Source of the DNA: Acidobacteriaceae bacterium
GTDB taxonomy: Bacteria > Acidobacteriota > Terriglobia > Terriglobales > Acidobacteriaceae
DNA length: 5,870 nt
Assembly: GCA_025462785.1 (NCBI GenBank)
Contig: JAOAPG010000065.1
Coordinates: forward strand, 1 to 5,870
Direction of reading: 5' to 3'
Numbering within the stretch: position 1 is the stretch's first letter; each line of letters begins with the position of its first letter. Shown here in pieces: positions 1 to 5,870 of the stretch. The notes under the pieces are model-generated. The model searched no databases. It was not told where the DNA came from and worked only from the letters and a program-made list of their open reading frames with translations. A program made the translations under genes and the position numbers.

Positions 1-340
1 TATTTTCGTGTTGGTCAAACGAGAAACGCGGGCGCTCTTCAGAAAAGATCAAGTCAATATAGCCACCGAATTTGATCGGCGCTTCGAAGATCTCTTCTTC
101 GGGATTGATTTGATTGCTCGACCAGAGATCACACTTGGCGGTTTCGAAAATGCCGGGCGACGAGTTTACCGCCATGAGAAATTTCCCGAGCTCAGGCGTA
201 AGTTGGGCTTCTTCGATTTCGCACAAAAGCGCCGGATTACGTTTCAGGTCGTAGTACCGCAGGCTACCCTCCGGGGCAGCCCACGGCATTTCCAGTACTT
301 CGTCGTCCGCTCCGAGCTCGATGGCGAAATCGGCGTCCAC
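1..340 (-). CDS. Unrecognised conserved-looking protein, 3' end cut by window edge
   Basis: I do not recognise this family. Reading leftward from a GTG at 340-338, the frame stays open for 113 codons to the window edge. The GTG shares its first base with the last base of the lemA TAG stop, a one-base overlap typical of translationally coupled genes. The frame continues open a short way into lemA with no ATG, so the GTG is the natural start. The product begins VDADFAIELGADDEVLEMPW and is acidic, with no signal peptide or membrane segment in the visible part. It is rich in Glu/Asp and aromatic residues (a YYDLKRNP stretch near residue 29, FETAKCDLWSSNQ near 65, FGGYIDLIF near 91). This composition looks like a real soluble cytoplasmic protein, and the opposite-strand frame over the same bases does not. 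The position suggests co-expression with lemA. No function is proposed. Confidence 0.72.
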   Translation of the reverse strand, partial: MDADFAIELGADDEVLEMPWAAPEGSLRYYDLKRNPALLCEIEEAQLTPELGKFLMAVNSSPGIFETAKCDLWSSNQINPEEEIFEAPIKFGGYIDLIFSEERPRFSFDQHEN

Positions 341-966
341 TATTTTGCAGGAGCAGGTTGAGGTGCTTGCTGAGGAGCGCTCTGCGCCGGAGCAGCCGGA
401 GCGAAGTTCACCTTTGGAGCCACTCGCGATCCTTCAGAAGCCGTGAAGTATGCTTCATTCGGCTTAAATCCGGCCCATCCAGCATAAAGGTTGTTCGGGA
501 AGCTCTGCACATAGGTGTTGTAGTCCTGCAGAGTGTCGTTATAACGCTTCCGCTCGACCGCGATGCGATTTTCAGTTCCAGCTAGTTCATCCTGCAGGCG
601 AAGGAAATTCTCGTTTGACTTCAACTGCGGATAGTTTTCCACCACAACTAGCAGCCGGCCGAGAGCACCATCCAATTGCTGGTTGGCCGCAATCTTCTGC
701 TGAGGAGTCCCTGCCGAAAGTAGAGCAGAGCGGGCCTTGGCAATGTCACCGAACACTGTTTGCTCTTGCTGAGCGTAACCCTTAACGGTCTCGACCAGAT
801 TCGGGATCAAGTCGGCGCGGCGCTGCAACACAATATCCACCTGCGACCAGGACGACTTTACCGCTTCGTTCTTGGTCACCAGCGTGTTGCGAACTCCTAC
901 GTATTGTCCGAAGGCCATCAGCGCGATCAACACCAAAACTATGACCACGATCAATCCCTTGCTCAT
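340..966 (-). CDS. lemA: LemA family membrane protein
   Basis: A 208-residue LemA-family protein, the usual length for the family. Residues 3-20 form one N-terminal hydrophobic helix (GLIVVIVLVLIALMAFG) that anchors it in the inner membrane, with the helical body expected outside the cytoplasm. The family signature is clear: YVGVRNTLVTKNEAVKSSWS near 22-41, then VDIVLQRRADLIPNLVETVK (43-62), YPQLKSNENFLRLQDELAGT (112-131) and ENRIAVERKRYND (132-144). The end (about 187-208) is a Pro/Ala/Gln-rich tail and probably disordered. The start is supported by a GAGGAG-type ribosome site about 8 bases before the ATG. It lies 16 bases after the nucleotidyltransferase-like gene and overlaps the next gene by one base. 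LemA proteins are widespread and often sit beside TPM-domain genes, but their biochemical role is not settled. The family call is very secure; any function is inference. Confidence 0.96.
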   Translation of the reverse strand: MSKGLIVVIVLVLIALMAFGQYVGVRNTLVTKNEAVKSSWSQVDIVLQRRADLIPNLVETVKGYAQQEQTVFGDIAKARSALLSAGTPQQKIAANQQLDGALGRLLVVVENYPQLKSNENFLRLQDELAGTENRIAVERKRYNDTLQDYNTYVQSFPNNLYAGWAGFKPNEAYFTASEGSRVAPKVNFAPAAPAQSAPQQAPQPAPAK

Positions 967-982
967 TTTTTCTTCTCCTCTA

Positions 983-1699
983 TCAATCCAGCATTGTATC
1001 TACTGCGGCGGTCACTTGTTGCACTCCATTCAGATACCGCGTGAATACGTCGTTAACATCAAATTGTTTCGTCTCAGCCTTATGCTCGCGAATATCGAAC
1101 AATTGTACAAACGCCGAAGAATCGAACTTGATCCGAGTTGAGAGGGCCTGAATTGTATCCCGCTTTGACTTATGCTGGTCGTCTCCAAGCACGATCAGTG
1201 CATGCCGGAATAGCGTCGAAAAAGAAGAGACCGAGCGCAGCAACAGGTCCCACATCTGCTTGTCATTCTCAGCCGATGCCATCAGGTGCTGCCGCAGGAG
1301 TATTAGCTTTTCGCGCAGCTCATATTCGACCTGTGCGCGGTGAAATTGCATCGAAACTTGCAACTCACTCAATACATCATCTCCGTAAAGCACGCGATGG
1401 CGGCGTTTGATATCGAGCATCTCGATCGAGAAGACGTCGGCGGAACGTACGATCTCTTCCAAGGTTAAAACCAACGGAGCATGATGCTTTTGTTTCGTCC
1501 ACCATTTGATCGCGGGAACAATCGCCGCCAGCGTAGTAAATGAGCTTTCACGCAGAACACATAGGAGATTCACATTGGAAAAATCCGAGTGAAATTCTCC
1601 GGTTGCGGCAGAACCGTAGAGGATCACGCTCTGGAGGTTCGTCCCAGCCTGCTCGCGAATGCGGCTGACAAATTCATTGATCTGCTTTTCGGGAACCAT
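983..1699 (-). CDS. Nucleotidyltransferase-fold protein with altered catalytic motif
   Basis: A 238-residue protein with an N-terminal polymerase-beta-type nucleotidyltransferase domain (about 5-108) and an all-helical C-terminal part (about 112-235). The fold signature is SVILYGSAATGEFHSDF (24-40) followed by SNVNLLCVL: G29-S30 is the glycine-serine turn, and the usual metal-binding Asp-x-Asp falls on N42-V43-N44. Both acidic residues are therefore Asn (codons AAT at 1576-1574 and 1570-1568). Asp39 lies nearby but not in the right register. A later DIKRRHRVLYGDD stretch (97-108) resembles the end of this domain in minimal nucleotidyltransferases. The C-terminal helices resemble a substrate-binding or HEPN-like bundle, but no R-x4-6-H HEPN nuclease motif is visible. 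The start has a good AGGTG ribosome site six bases upstream. It sits 46 bases after the TPM gene and 16 before lemA. It may be catalytically dead, or have a binding or regulatory role. The substrate is unknown. Confidence 0.85.
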   Translation of the reverse strand: MVPEKQINEFVSRIREQAGTNLQSVILYGSAATGEFHSDFSNVNLLCVLRESSFTTLAAIVPAIKWWTKQKHHAPLVLTLEEIVRSADVFSIEMLDIKRRHRVLYGDDVLSELQVSMQFHRAQVEYELREKLILLRQHLMASAENDKQMWDLLLRSVSSFSTLFRHALIVLGDDQHKSKRDTIQALSTRIKFDSSAFVQLFDIREHKAETKQFDVNDVFTRYLNGVQQVTAAVDTMLD

Positions 1700-1745
1700 G
1701 TGTCACACCTCTTTAAGTAAGCTAATCACCGTTCTACGAATTCCT

Positions 1746-2516
1746 CTACCAACTGCCGCTTGCTCCTCCGCCACCGGAACTTCCGCCGCCGAAGCCGCCA
1801 AAACCTCCTCCTCCACCCCCGCCACCGAAGCCGCCCCCACCGCCCCATCCTCTTCCGCCACCACCGCCCGACAGAAGGAACCAAAAGAGCACGCTGCGCA
1901 GCGGAGTTAGAAGAACCATTAGTACGACGATGACGAAGATGATTATCGATCCGAGAGATACTTTTTGTGTTGGCTGTTCTCGATATTGTGTGGGCGCTCT
2001 CGGTCTTGCCCCCGTGAGTTGAACGCCTGCATCTTGCGCGATTACGTCGGCCACGCGAGAGGTCATTAGAGACACAGCACCGTTGAAGTCATTCTGGCGA
2101 AGCAGTGGAACAGCTTCGCGGCCGAATCCACCCACTTTGCCGTCCGGCAGAATCGGCTCCAGGCCGTACCCTACTTCAGTGCGGTATTTGTGATCTTTGG
2201 GTGCAAGGAGAATCAGAACGCCGCGGTCGGTGGACTTGCTGCCTATGCCCCATTTTTTATAGAGATCTACCGCATAGCTCTCAATGTCCGAATTGTCGAG
2301 GGAATTTACGGTGACGACCGCAATCTGGGCGTGAGCTTTTGTGTCGACTTGCTGAGCCAGGTCGTCAAGCTGAGCGATGGTGTTGGCATCAAGCACATGG
2401 GCGAAGTCATTCACGTAACCGGTTGGCTTCAGCTCTGAAGTCGACTCCGCCCAAAACAAAGAGGCGAGCGAGAGGATAAAAACCGTGAGGAAAACAATTT
2501 TCCGACCCAGATGCAT
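1746..2516 (-). CDS. TPM-domain (YgcG-like) secreted, membrane-anchored protein with Gly-rich tail
   Basis: From the ATG at 2516 the product is 256 residues. Residues 1-23 are a signal peptide (basic MHLGRK, then a long hydrophobic run ending LFWA). The TPM domain spans about 33-163: TGYVNDFAHVLDANTIAQLD at 32-51, QIAVVTV (64-70), KKWGIGSKSTDRGVLILLAP (87-106), and RTEVGYGLEPILPDGKVG (112-129). A transmembrane helix follows at about 188-215, and the last 40 residues are nearly pure glycine with Phe/Trp/Ser, ending GASGSW, as in many members. The domain faces the periplasm. The frame also extends upstream to an ATG at 2615 that shares one base with the hydrolase stop, or a TTG at 2618. The extra 33-34 residues are polar and would bury the signal peptide, so I prefer 2516. 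Neither start has a good ribosome site. TPM and LemA genes often co-occur; the function is poorly defined, with membrane-protein quality control suggested for relatives. Confidence 0.9.
   Translation of the reverse strand: MHLGRKIVFLTVFILSLASLFWAESTSELKPTGYVNDFAHVLDANTIAQLDDLAQQVDTKAHAQIAVVTVNSLDNSDIESYAVDLYKKWGIGSKSTDRGVLILLAPKDHKYRTEVGYGLEPILPDGKVGGFGREAVPLLRQNDFNGAVSLMTSRVADVIAQDAGVQLTGARPRAPTQYREQPTQKVSLGSIIIFVIVVLMVLLTPLRSVLFWFLLSGGGGGRGWGGGGGFGGGGGGGGFGGFGGGSSGGGGASGSW
1749..1868 (-). repeat. Low-complexity glycine-rich coding tract
   Basis: About 120 bases of GGN/TTT-type codons encode the 40-residue C-terminal tail of the TPM protein (runs of five to eight Gly broken by Arg, Trp, Phe and Ser). 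On the plus strand it reads as a cc-rich tract of tccgccgcc/ccaccgcc units. It is a compositional repeat within a gene, not a mobile or regulatory repeat. Such tracts can change length by slippage and are hard to assemble. Confidence 0.8.
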
Positions 2517-2614
2517 TCGAGGTGATTGTATAGGATTGGCCTCGAACGAAGGCCATCGTGACCGCCCAGCCCCTGAACTGTTTTGAGCGTGCAGGTGAAA
2601 ATAATTGATTCTCA

Positions 2615-3610
2615 TCAAAACTTCGTGAGGAATTCGACGACCTGGCGCTCAGCCCAATGGCCATCATATCCATCGCGATCCGCAATAAATGAACAATGGC
2701 CACCGTCTTCAGTTTCGACAAAAGTGATATTTGAATTCGAGTGAATCTTCTCTCGCGTTTCGGGAAGAATGCGAATAAAGGGATCATTTGCCGCATGTAG
2801 GATGAATGTAGGGACAGCGATGCGATCGACCACATTCGCCGCAGCAGCCCGGGCGTAATAATCAGCGGCACCTTCAAATCCGCAATAGTAGGCGGTAATT
2901 TTGTCGTCAAAATCACGCATTGTCTTTACCCCACGCAAGCGTGAGACATCGAATTTTCCCGGAAATAAACGTGCCTTTTGTCGCAAAGTACGGCGGAGCT
3001 TCCACATGAAATACATTTCGTACAACCGGTTGCTGGCTAGGTGCAGAGTGTCCGATGACGCCGCGAGATCTATTGCTGGACAAACTGCTGCAACGGCACG
3101 GAACTGCGACGGACCACTCTCCCCCCACTCGCCCGCCAGCTTCAACACGAGATTTCCGCCCATAGAAAATCCCACTAATGCGAACCGAGAAATTGCGTCG
3201 TTGTCGACCAAGCGCTGGGCGACTGCTGCAATGTCGTTTGAAAGACCGGAATGATAAAGGGTGGCAGCGAGTGCCTCGGTACCACCGCAATTACGCTGAT
3301 TCATTCGAATCACGTTCATGCCGGTGGCCATTCCCTTTTCTACGATTCCTAACATGTATTGCGACTCGGTTGAACCCTCGAGACCGTGAATGATGATTAC
3401 GGTCAGAGCCTTGCGACGATCCGGTTGCCAGTGGCAATGGCACAGTGTTTTTACGCCAGGTTCAACTTCGATGAGGCGCTCTTCGCCCGGTGGAACTAAG
3501 ATCTTTCGTTTTAAGAAGAAGCTTGCGAGAGTCTGGCGGTGTCCTCCGGAAAAGCGGCGGCGCGCCACGAACTTAGATAAGTCGTGGGAAGATTCGATTT
3601 GCGAAGTCAC
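2615..3610 (-). CDS. YheT-like alpha/beta hydrolase
   Basis: A 331-residue alpha/beta hydrolase of the YheT/ABHD1-3 type, full length for the family. The N-terminal RRRFSGGHRQTLASFF (17-32) matches the region where relatives carry HxQT. The oxyanion-side motif is VIIIHGLEGSTESQYM (71-86), and MNQRNCGGTE (103-112) is a family hallmark. The nucleophile elbow is GFSMGGN with Ser149, the acid is Asp276 in HAANDPFI, and the base is His305 in GGHCSF, so the triad is intact. There is no signal peptide, so it is probably cytoplasmic or loosely membrane-associated, acting on esters or lipids of unknown identity. The start is GTG at 3610; a TAA lies five codons upstream in frame, so no earlier start exists, and the ribosome site is weak. 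It is the first gene of the leftward cluster; its TGA overlaps a possible early start of the TPM gene. Confidence 0.93.
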   Translation of the reverse strand: MTSQIESSHDLSKFVARRRFSGGHRQTLASFFLKRKILVPPGEERLIEVEPGVKTLCHCHWQPDRRKALTVIIIHGLEGSTESQYMLGIVEKGMATGMNVIRMNQRNCGGTEALAATLYHSGLSNDIAAVAQRLVDNDAISRFALVGFSMGGNLVLKLAGEWGESGPSQFRAVAAVCPAIDLAASSDTLHLASNRLYEMYFMWKLRRTLRQKARLFPGKFDVSRLRGVKTMRDFDDKITAYYCGFEGAADYYARAAAANVVDRIAVPTFILHAANDPFIRILPETREKIHSNSNITFVETEDGGHCSFIADRDGYDGHWAERQVVEFLTKF

Positions 3611-3665
3611 TCTGTTTTGATTTTAAATGGTGATAAGGTGCCAAGCGCGCAGTCAGGAGTAAGAC
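3611..3665. promoter_or_regulatory. Short divergent intergenic region
   Basis: These 55 bases separate the leftward operon from the rightward zinc-ribbon gene, so promoters for both should lie here or overlap the neighbouring coding ends. The centre is AT-rich (TTTTGATTTTAAATGG). On the minus strand a TTGGCA (3644-3639) and a TAAAAT (3625-3620) are only 13 bases apart, too close for a standard sigma-70 pair, so I do not assign exact boxes. An AGGAG ribosome site for the rightward gene occupies 3655-3659. Confidence 0.4.
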
Positions 3666-3905
3666 ATGCCAATCTTCGAATACAGCTGCAAAGAATGTAA
3701 TCACGAATTTGAAGCACTAGTCTTCGGCAACCAAAAAGCCGAGTGCCCGAAATGTCACGGCAAGAAGCTCGCTCCCCAGCTTTCGGTGTTCGCGGTGTCC
3801 AGCAAGGGCGCCTCCAGCGCTTCTTCTTCACCGTCTCTCGGTGCCTGCGGTAGTTGCGGCGATCCGCGTGGGCCCGGTGCTTGCTCCGTGGGCGACCTTG
3901 ATTAA
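3666..3905 (+). CDS. FmdB-type zinc-ribbon protein
   Basis: A 79-residue small zinc-ribbon protein of the FmdB/CxxC family. It opens with the family signature MPIFEYSCKECNHEFEAL. Four cysteines, C8-x2-C11 and C27-x2-C30, form the expected zinc site. The rest is a Ser/Ala-rich linker (about 45-58) and a second cysteine-containing tail, GACGSCGDPRGPGACSVGDLD (C61, C64, C73), of a kind seen in some members. The start has an AGGAG ribosome site six bases before the ATG. It is probably cytoplasmic. The family was named as a putative regulator of formamidase in methylotrophs, but for most members, including this one, the role is unknown; nucleic-acid or protein binding is a guess. It stands alone, divergent from the hydrolase operon and 177 bases before the PilZ gene. 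Confidence 0.93.
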   Translation: MPIFEYSCKECNHEFEALVFGNQKAECPKCHGKKLAPQLSVFAVSSKGASSASSSPSLGACGSCGDPRGPGACSVGDLD

Positions 3906-4082
3906 TCCACAGTAGTTGTTCACAAGAGTCCCGTCGGCATCTCAATCGGCCGTTATTGGTAAATGGCTTCCGTCCTATCAGAACGAGGCATGACTTCGGG
4001 TACCTGCTTAGGGTAACCGGGGTTAGTTTCCTTCCTCACACAGATTTCGTAGTATCACCCAGCGACACTAGAAGGAGCCACC
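3906..4082. other. Intergenic region upstream of the PilZ gene
   Basis: This 177-base gap holds no convincing gene and no strong hairpin-plus-T-run terminator. A weak -10-like TAGTAT lies at 4050-4055, about 30 bases before the PilZ start, without a good -35 partner. An AAGGAG ribosome site sits just before the PilZ ATG. A short GGTAACC palindrome near 4013-4019 may be chance. Confidence 0.35.
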
Positions 4083-4442
4083 ATGGACCGCCGTCGAAAT
4101 CCCCGAGTTGCTGCGCGTTTGCCGGTTCGGATCTGGGGTATGGATGTATATTCGTGCCCATTCATGCAGCCAGCTACCGCCATGAACATCAGTCGTGGCG
4201 GCGCCTTAATTCAGGGAATGCGGCGGCAGGTACGTCCTGGGGAAGTTCTGGAAGTCCAACTAGGCCATGAAAAAGCCCAGTTTCGCGTAACCTGGGTAGG
4301 TAAAAAAGGCACTCATCGAGACGGCGAAATCGGGATAGAAATGCTGCCTTCCGAGCCTTGCATCTGGGATGTGAACCTTTCCCAGTGTATTCAGTATGCA
4401 ATACAGCCTTCGCAGCTTAGTAACACTGTTTACAGTGACTGA
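4083..4442 (+). CDS. Stand-alone PilZ-domain protein (cyclic-di-GMP binding)
   Basis: A 119-residue protein consisting of little more than one PilZ domain. The N-terminal RRRNPRV holds the RxxxR motif (R4 to R8) that grips the guanine and phosphates of cyclic-di-GMP. The second contact motif, [D/N]xSxxG, is N35-I-S37-R-G-G40 in MNISRGGALIQG. Beta-strand-like segments follow (VLEVQLGHEKAQFRVTWVG, 55-73, and GEIGIEML, 81-88), as in the PilZ barrel. The last 25 residues (WDVNLSQCIQYAIQ onward) are a short extension without a recognised motif. There is no signal peptide or membrane segment, so it is a cytoplasmic effector. Such proteins act by binding the second messenger and then a partner that controls motility, polysaccharide export or transcription; the partner cannot be told from here. 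The ribosome site AAGGAG five bases upstream fixes the ATG. Flanking gaps suggest its own transcription unit. Confidence 0.92.
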   Translation: MDRRRNPRVAARLPVRIWGMDVYSCPFMQPATAMNISRGGALIQGMRRQVRPGEVLEVQLGHEKAQFRVTWVGKKGTHRDGEIGIEMLPSEPCIWDVNLSQCIQYAIQPSQLSNTVYSD

Positions 4443-4910
4443 ACGCCAATTGACTGCTGCGCATCCCTCCGATCATCTGGGTTTATACTTCGCATCACTT
4501 CCCTGAATCATTTTCCCGGAACATCCGATTCTCTGGGGCTCGTCCGCGTAATTGATTTGTCGCAGGCCGTCTAAACTCGTCCTCATTCCAGTTGCTGTCC
4601 CGCAATGGACCAGCATCCACAAATACCGGATTCCGACGCTCCTACCTCCCGGCCAAAGTGCAACCGCTCCTCCTGCCGTGAAGGTCGGACTTGCCACACA
4701 AACAGCGCCCCCAGAGTCGAATTCTTCCGGCGCCCTAACATTACTTGGTTCCAGCCCGGTATCGGTTCTCAAGGGTGATGCCGTATTCAAAGCGATCCAC
4801 AATGAAACTCCTCTTCCCGGCAGTTAGGAGCTCTGGTTTGCGGATTCGCACACAGTTCCACTATCCTGCCTACTTACTTGTAGTTGGATCAAAAACACGT
4901 CCGAGGGCCA
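4443..4910. other. 468-base stretch with no convincing gene
   Basis: Two overlapping open frames exist, a 91-codon one rightward from a TTG at 4552 to 4827 and a 109-codon one leftward from a TTG at 4802 to 4473. Neither has a good ribosome site, a recognisable motif, a signal peptide or a persuasive amino-acid pattern, and they cover the same bases on opposite strands, so at most one can be real. I see no tRNA, terminator hairpin or array. The right end presumably carries the promoter and leader of the hexosaminidase gene. The middle (about 4600-4780) may be remains of a gene or a dispersed intergenic sequence. Confidence 0.5.
4838..4867 (+). promoter_or_regulatory. Possible sigma-70-like promoter for the hexosaminidase gene
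   Basis: TTGCGG at 4838-4843 and TATCCT at 4862-4867 are separated by 18 bases and lie about 45 bases before the ATG at 4911. Each box matches the consensus at four of six positions. This is a weak match that could be chance; the host's promoter preferences are unknown. Confidence 0.25.
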
Positions 4911-5870
4911 ATGATTCGAACCCGAATTTTCTTAGGCACAATCTCTATCCTTATCGTTGCGAGTTTTTCAGTTCTAGGTAATGCCCAGCAGCTCCGGGTG
5001 AACGTGATGCCAGCTCCCGCCAGTGTGCAGATGGGAACGGGAGCGCTCGTGATTGACACCTCGTTTTCCGTCGGCGTCACTAATTCCCAAGACGAACAAT
5101 TACGAAGGGCGGCAGCCCGTTTCTTGGATGAGCTTCGCAACCAGACGGGGATGATTCCTTTCCATATGAAAGTCGCAGATCCAGCAAAGGCGACATTCGT
5201 CGTTACAGCCGAACGTCCGAGCAAGCACGTTCAGGAGCTTGGGGAAGATGAATCCTACACTCTGGAGATTAGTGCCTCAGGCGCAAAGCTAAACGCGCCG
5301 ACGACCTTGGGTGCGATGCATGGACTTCAAACATTCCTGCAGTTGGTCACCATAACTTCACAAGGATTCGCAGCCCCCGCGGCCACAATCCAAGACAAAC
5401 CTCGCTTTCCGTATCGCGGATTGATGATCGACGTTAGTCGTCACTTTATGCCTCTGGACGTTTTGAAACGCAATCTCGACGGCATGGAGGCGGTCAAGCT
5501 CAACGTATTCCACTGGCACCTTTCCGATAATGAGGGGTTCCGGGTCGAAAGTAAGAAATTCCCCAAGTTGCAGGATATGGGCTCCGAGGGGATGTATTAC
5601 ACGCAAGACGAAGTTCGCGAGGTGATTGCCTACGCCCACGATCGCGGAATTAGAGTCATCCCTGAATTCGATATTCCGGGTCACGCCACGGCATGGTTTG
5701 TTGGGTACCCCGAACTCGCCAGCGGTCCGGGCCCTTACCAGATCGAGCACAAGTGGGGGATTTTCGATCCGGCAGTAGACCCGACGCAGGAACGCACGTA
5801 CAAGTTCCTCGATAAATTAATTGGTGAAATGACCAAACTTTTTCCCGATCAGTTCTTTCATATTGGCGGC
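4911..5870 (+). CDS. Secreted beta-N-acetylhexosaminidase, GH20 (3' end cut by window)
   Basis: The ATG at 4911 opens 320 codons that reach the right edge without a stop. Residues 1-25 are a signal peptide (MIRTRIFLGTISILIVASFS, then VLGNA before QQ), so the enzyme is exported. Residues about 30-160 form the GH20 N-terminal domain (VMPAPASVQ, LGAMHGLQTFLQL). The catalytic barrel starts at FPYRGLMIDVSRHFMP (166-181), where R169 is expected to bind the substrate, followed by KLNVFHWHLSDNEGFR (196-211), VIPEFDIPGHATAW (249-262) and FFHIGG (315-320). The catalytic Asp-Glu pair normally follows HIGG directly and therefore lies just outside the window. The enzyme removes terminal beta-linked GlcNAc or GalNAc from chitin oligomers or other glycans by substrate-assisted catalysis. 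Full-length relatives are roughly twice this size or more. GAGGG lies only three bases before the ATG, a tight spacing, but the signal peptide confirms the start. Confidence 0.96.
   Translation, partial: MIRTRIFLGTISILIVASFSVLGNAQQLRVNVMPAPASVQMGTGALVIDTSFSVGVTNSQDEQLRRAAARFLDELRNQTGMIPFHMKVADPAKATFVVTAERPSKHVQELGEDESYTLEISASGAKLNAPTTLGAMHGLQTFLQLVTITSQGFAAPAATIQDKPRFPYRGLMIDVSRHFMPLDVLKRNLDGMEAVKLNVFHWHLSDNEGFRVESKKFPKLQDMGSEGMYYTQDEVREVIAYAHDRGIRVIPEFDIPGHATAWFVGYPELASGPGPYQIEHKWGIFDPAVDPTQERTYKFLDKLIGEMTKLFPDQFFHIGG

Noticed and set aside
8..361. Rightward 117-codon open frame at the left edge
   Set aside because: It lies antisense to the leftward GTG-start frame coupled to lemA, which has better context and composition; the rightward frame has no ribosome site or motif.
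872..1141. Rightward open frames across the lemA/nucleotidyltransferase junction
   Set aside because: They run antisense to two well-supported genes and have no recognisable features.
983..1372. Possible HEPN toxin domain in the helical C-terminal part of the nucleotidyltransferase-like protein (toxin-antitoxin idea)
   Set aside because: No R-x4-6-H motif is visible, and no separate partner gene of the MNT/HEPN type lies next to it.
1749..1868. Tandem repeat or CRISPR-like array in the cc-rich tract
   Set aside because: It is explained by the glycine-rich tail of the TPM protein; there are no regular repeat-spacer units.
3607..3945. Leftward 112-codon frame over the zinc-ribbon gene
   Set aside because: It covers the FmdB-type gene and the divergent promoter gap in the opposite direction, and its Arg/Cys-rich product looks like a frame shadow.
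4473..4802. Leftward 109-codon frame in the intergenic stretch
   Set aside because: TTG start, no ribosome site, no known motif, and an equally open frame on the other strand; not supported as a gene, though kept as a question in the findings.
4908..4927. tRNA-like T-arm: GATTCGAACCCGA resembles the complement of a tRNA T-loop
   Set aside because: The flanking bases do not form the five-pair T-stem, there is no cloverleaf around it, and the bases encode the start of the hexosaminidase signal peptide.

Overview
The window looks like an ordinary chromosomal segment of a free-living Gram-negative-type bacterium. Base composition is moderate, coding density is high, and there are no insertion sequences, phage genes, CRISPR arrays or RNA genes that I can see. 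My best guess at the host is an Acidobacteriota soil lineage. That rests on the general look of the proteins (the LemA/TPM cluster, an FmdB-type zinc ribbon with a CGSCGDPRGPGAC tail, a small PilZ protein, a secreted GH20 hexosaminidase) and not on a marker gene, so it is an inference.

Left part (1-3610, minus strand): five genes read right to left with very tight spacing and probably form one operon. In transcription order they are a YheT-like alpha/beta hydrolase (3610-2615, GTG start), a secreted and membrane-anchored TPM-domain protein with a glycine-rich tail (about 2516-1746), a nucleotidyltransferase-fold protein whose catalytic DxD motif reads NxN (1699-983), a LemA-family membrane protein (966-340), and an unrecognised protein that starts at a GTG overlapping the lemA stop by one base and runs off the left edge (340-1). 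LemA and TPM proteins are often neighbours in bacteria and both face the envelope. The nucleotidyltransferase-like gene between them is the oddest member.

Middle part (3611-4442): a 55-base divergent gap separates the operon from a rightward FmdB-type zinc-ribbon protein (3666-3905). After 177 bases comes a rightward stand-alone PilZ-domain protein (4083-4442) that keeps both cyclic-di-GMP contact motifs.

Right part (4443-5870): a 468-base stretch without a convincing gene precedes a rightward, signal-peptide-bearing beta-N-acetylhexosaminidase of family GH20 (4911 to the edge). The window cuts this gene just after HIGG, exactly where the catalytic Asp-Glu pair is expected. It would act on terminal GlcNAc/GalNAc residues of chitin fragments, glycans or peptidoglycan in the periplasm or outside the cell.

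I found no clear evidence of a wholly new system. The points most worth checking are the NxN nucleotidyltransferase inside the TPM-lemA operon, the unrecognised GTG-start gene downstream of lemA, and the content of the 4443-4910 gap.
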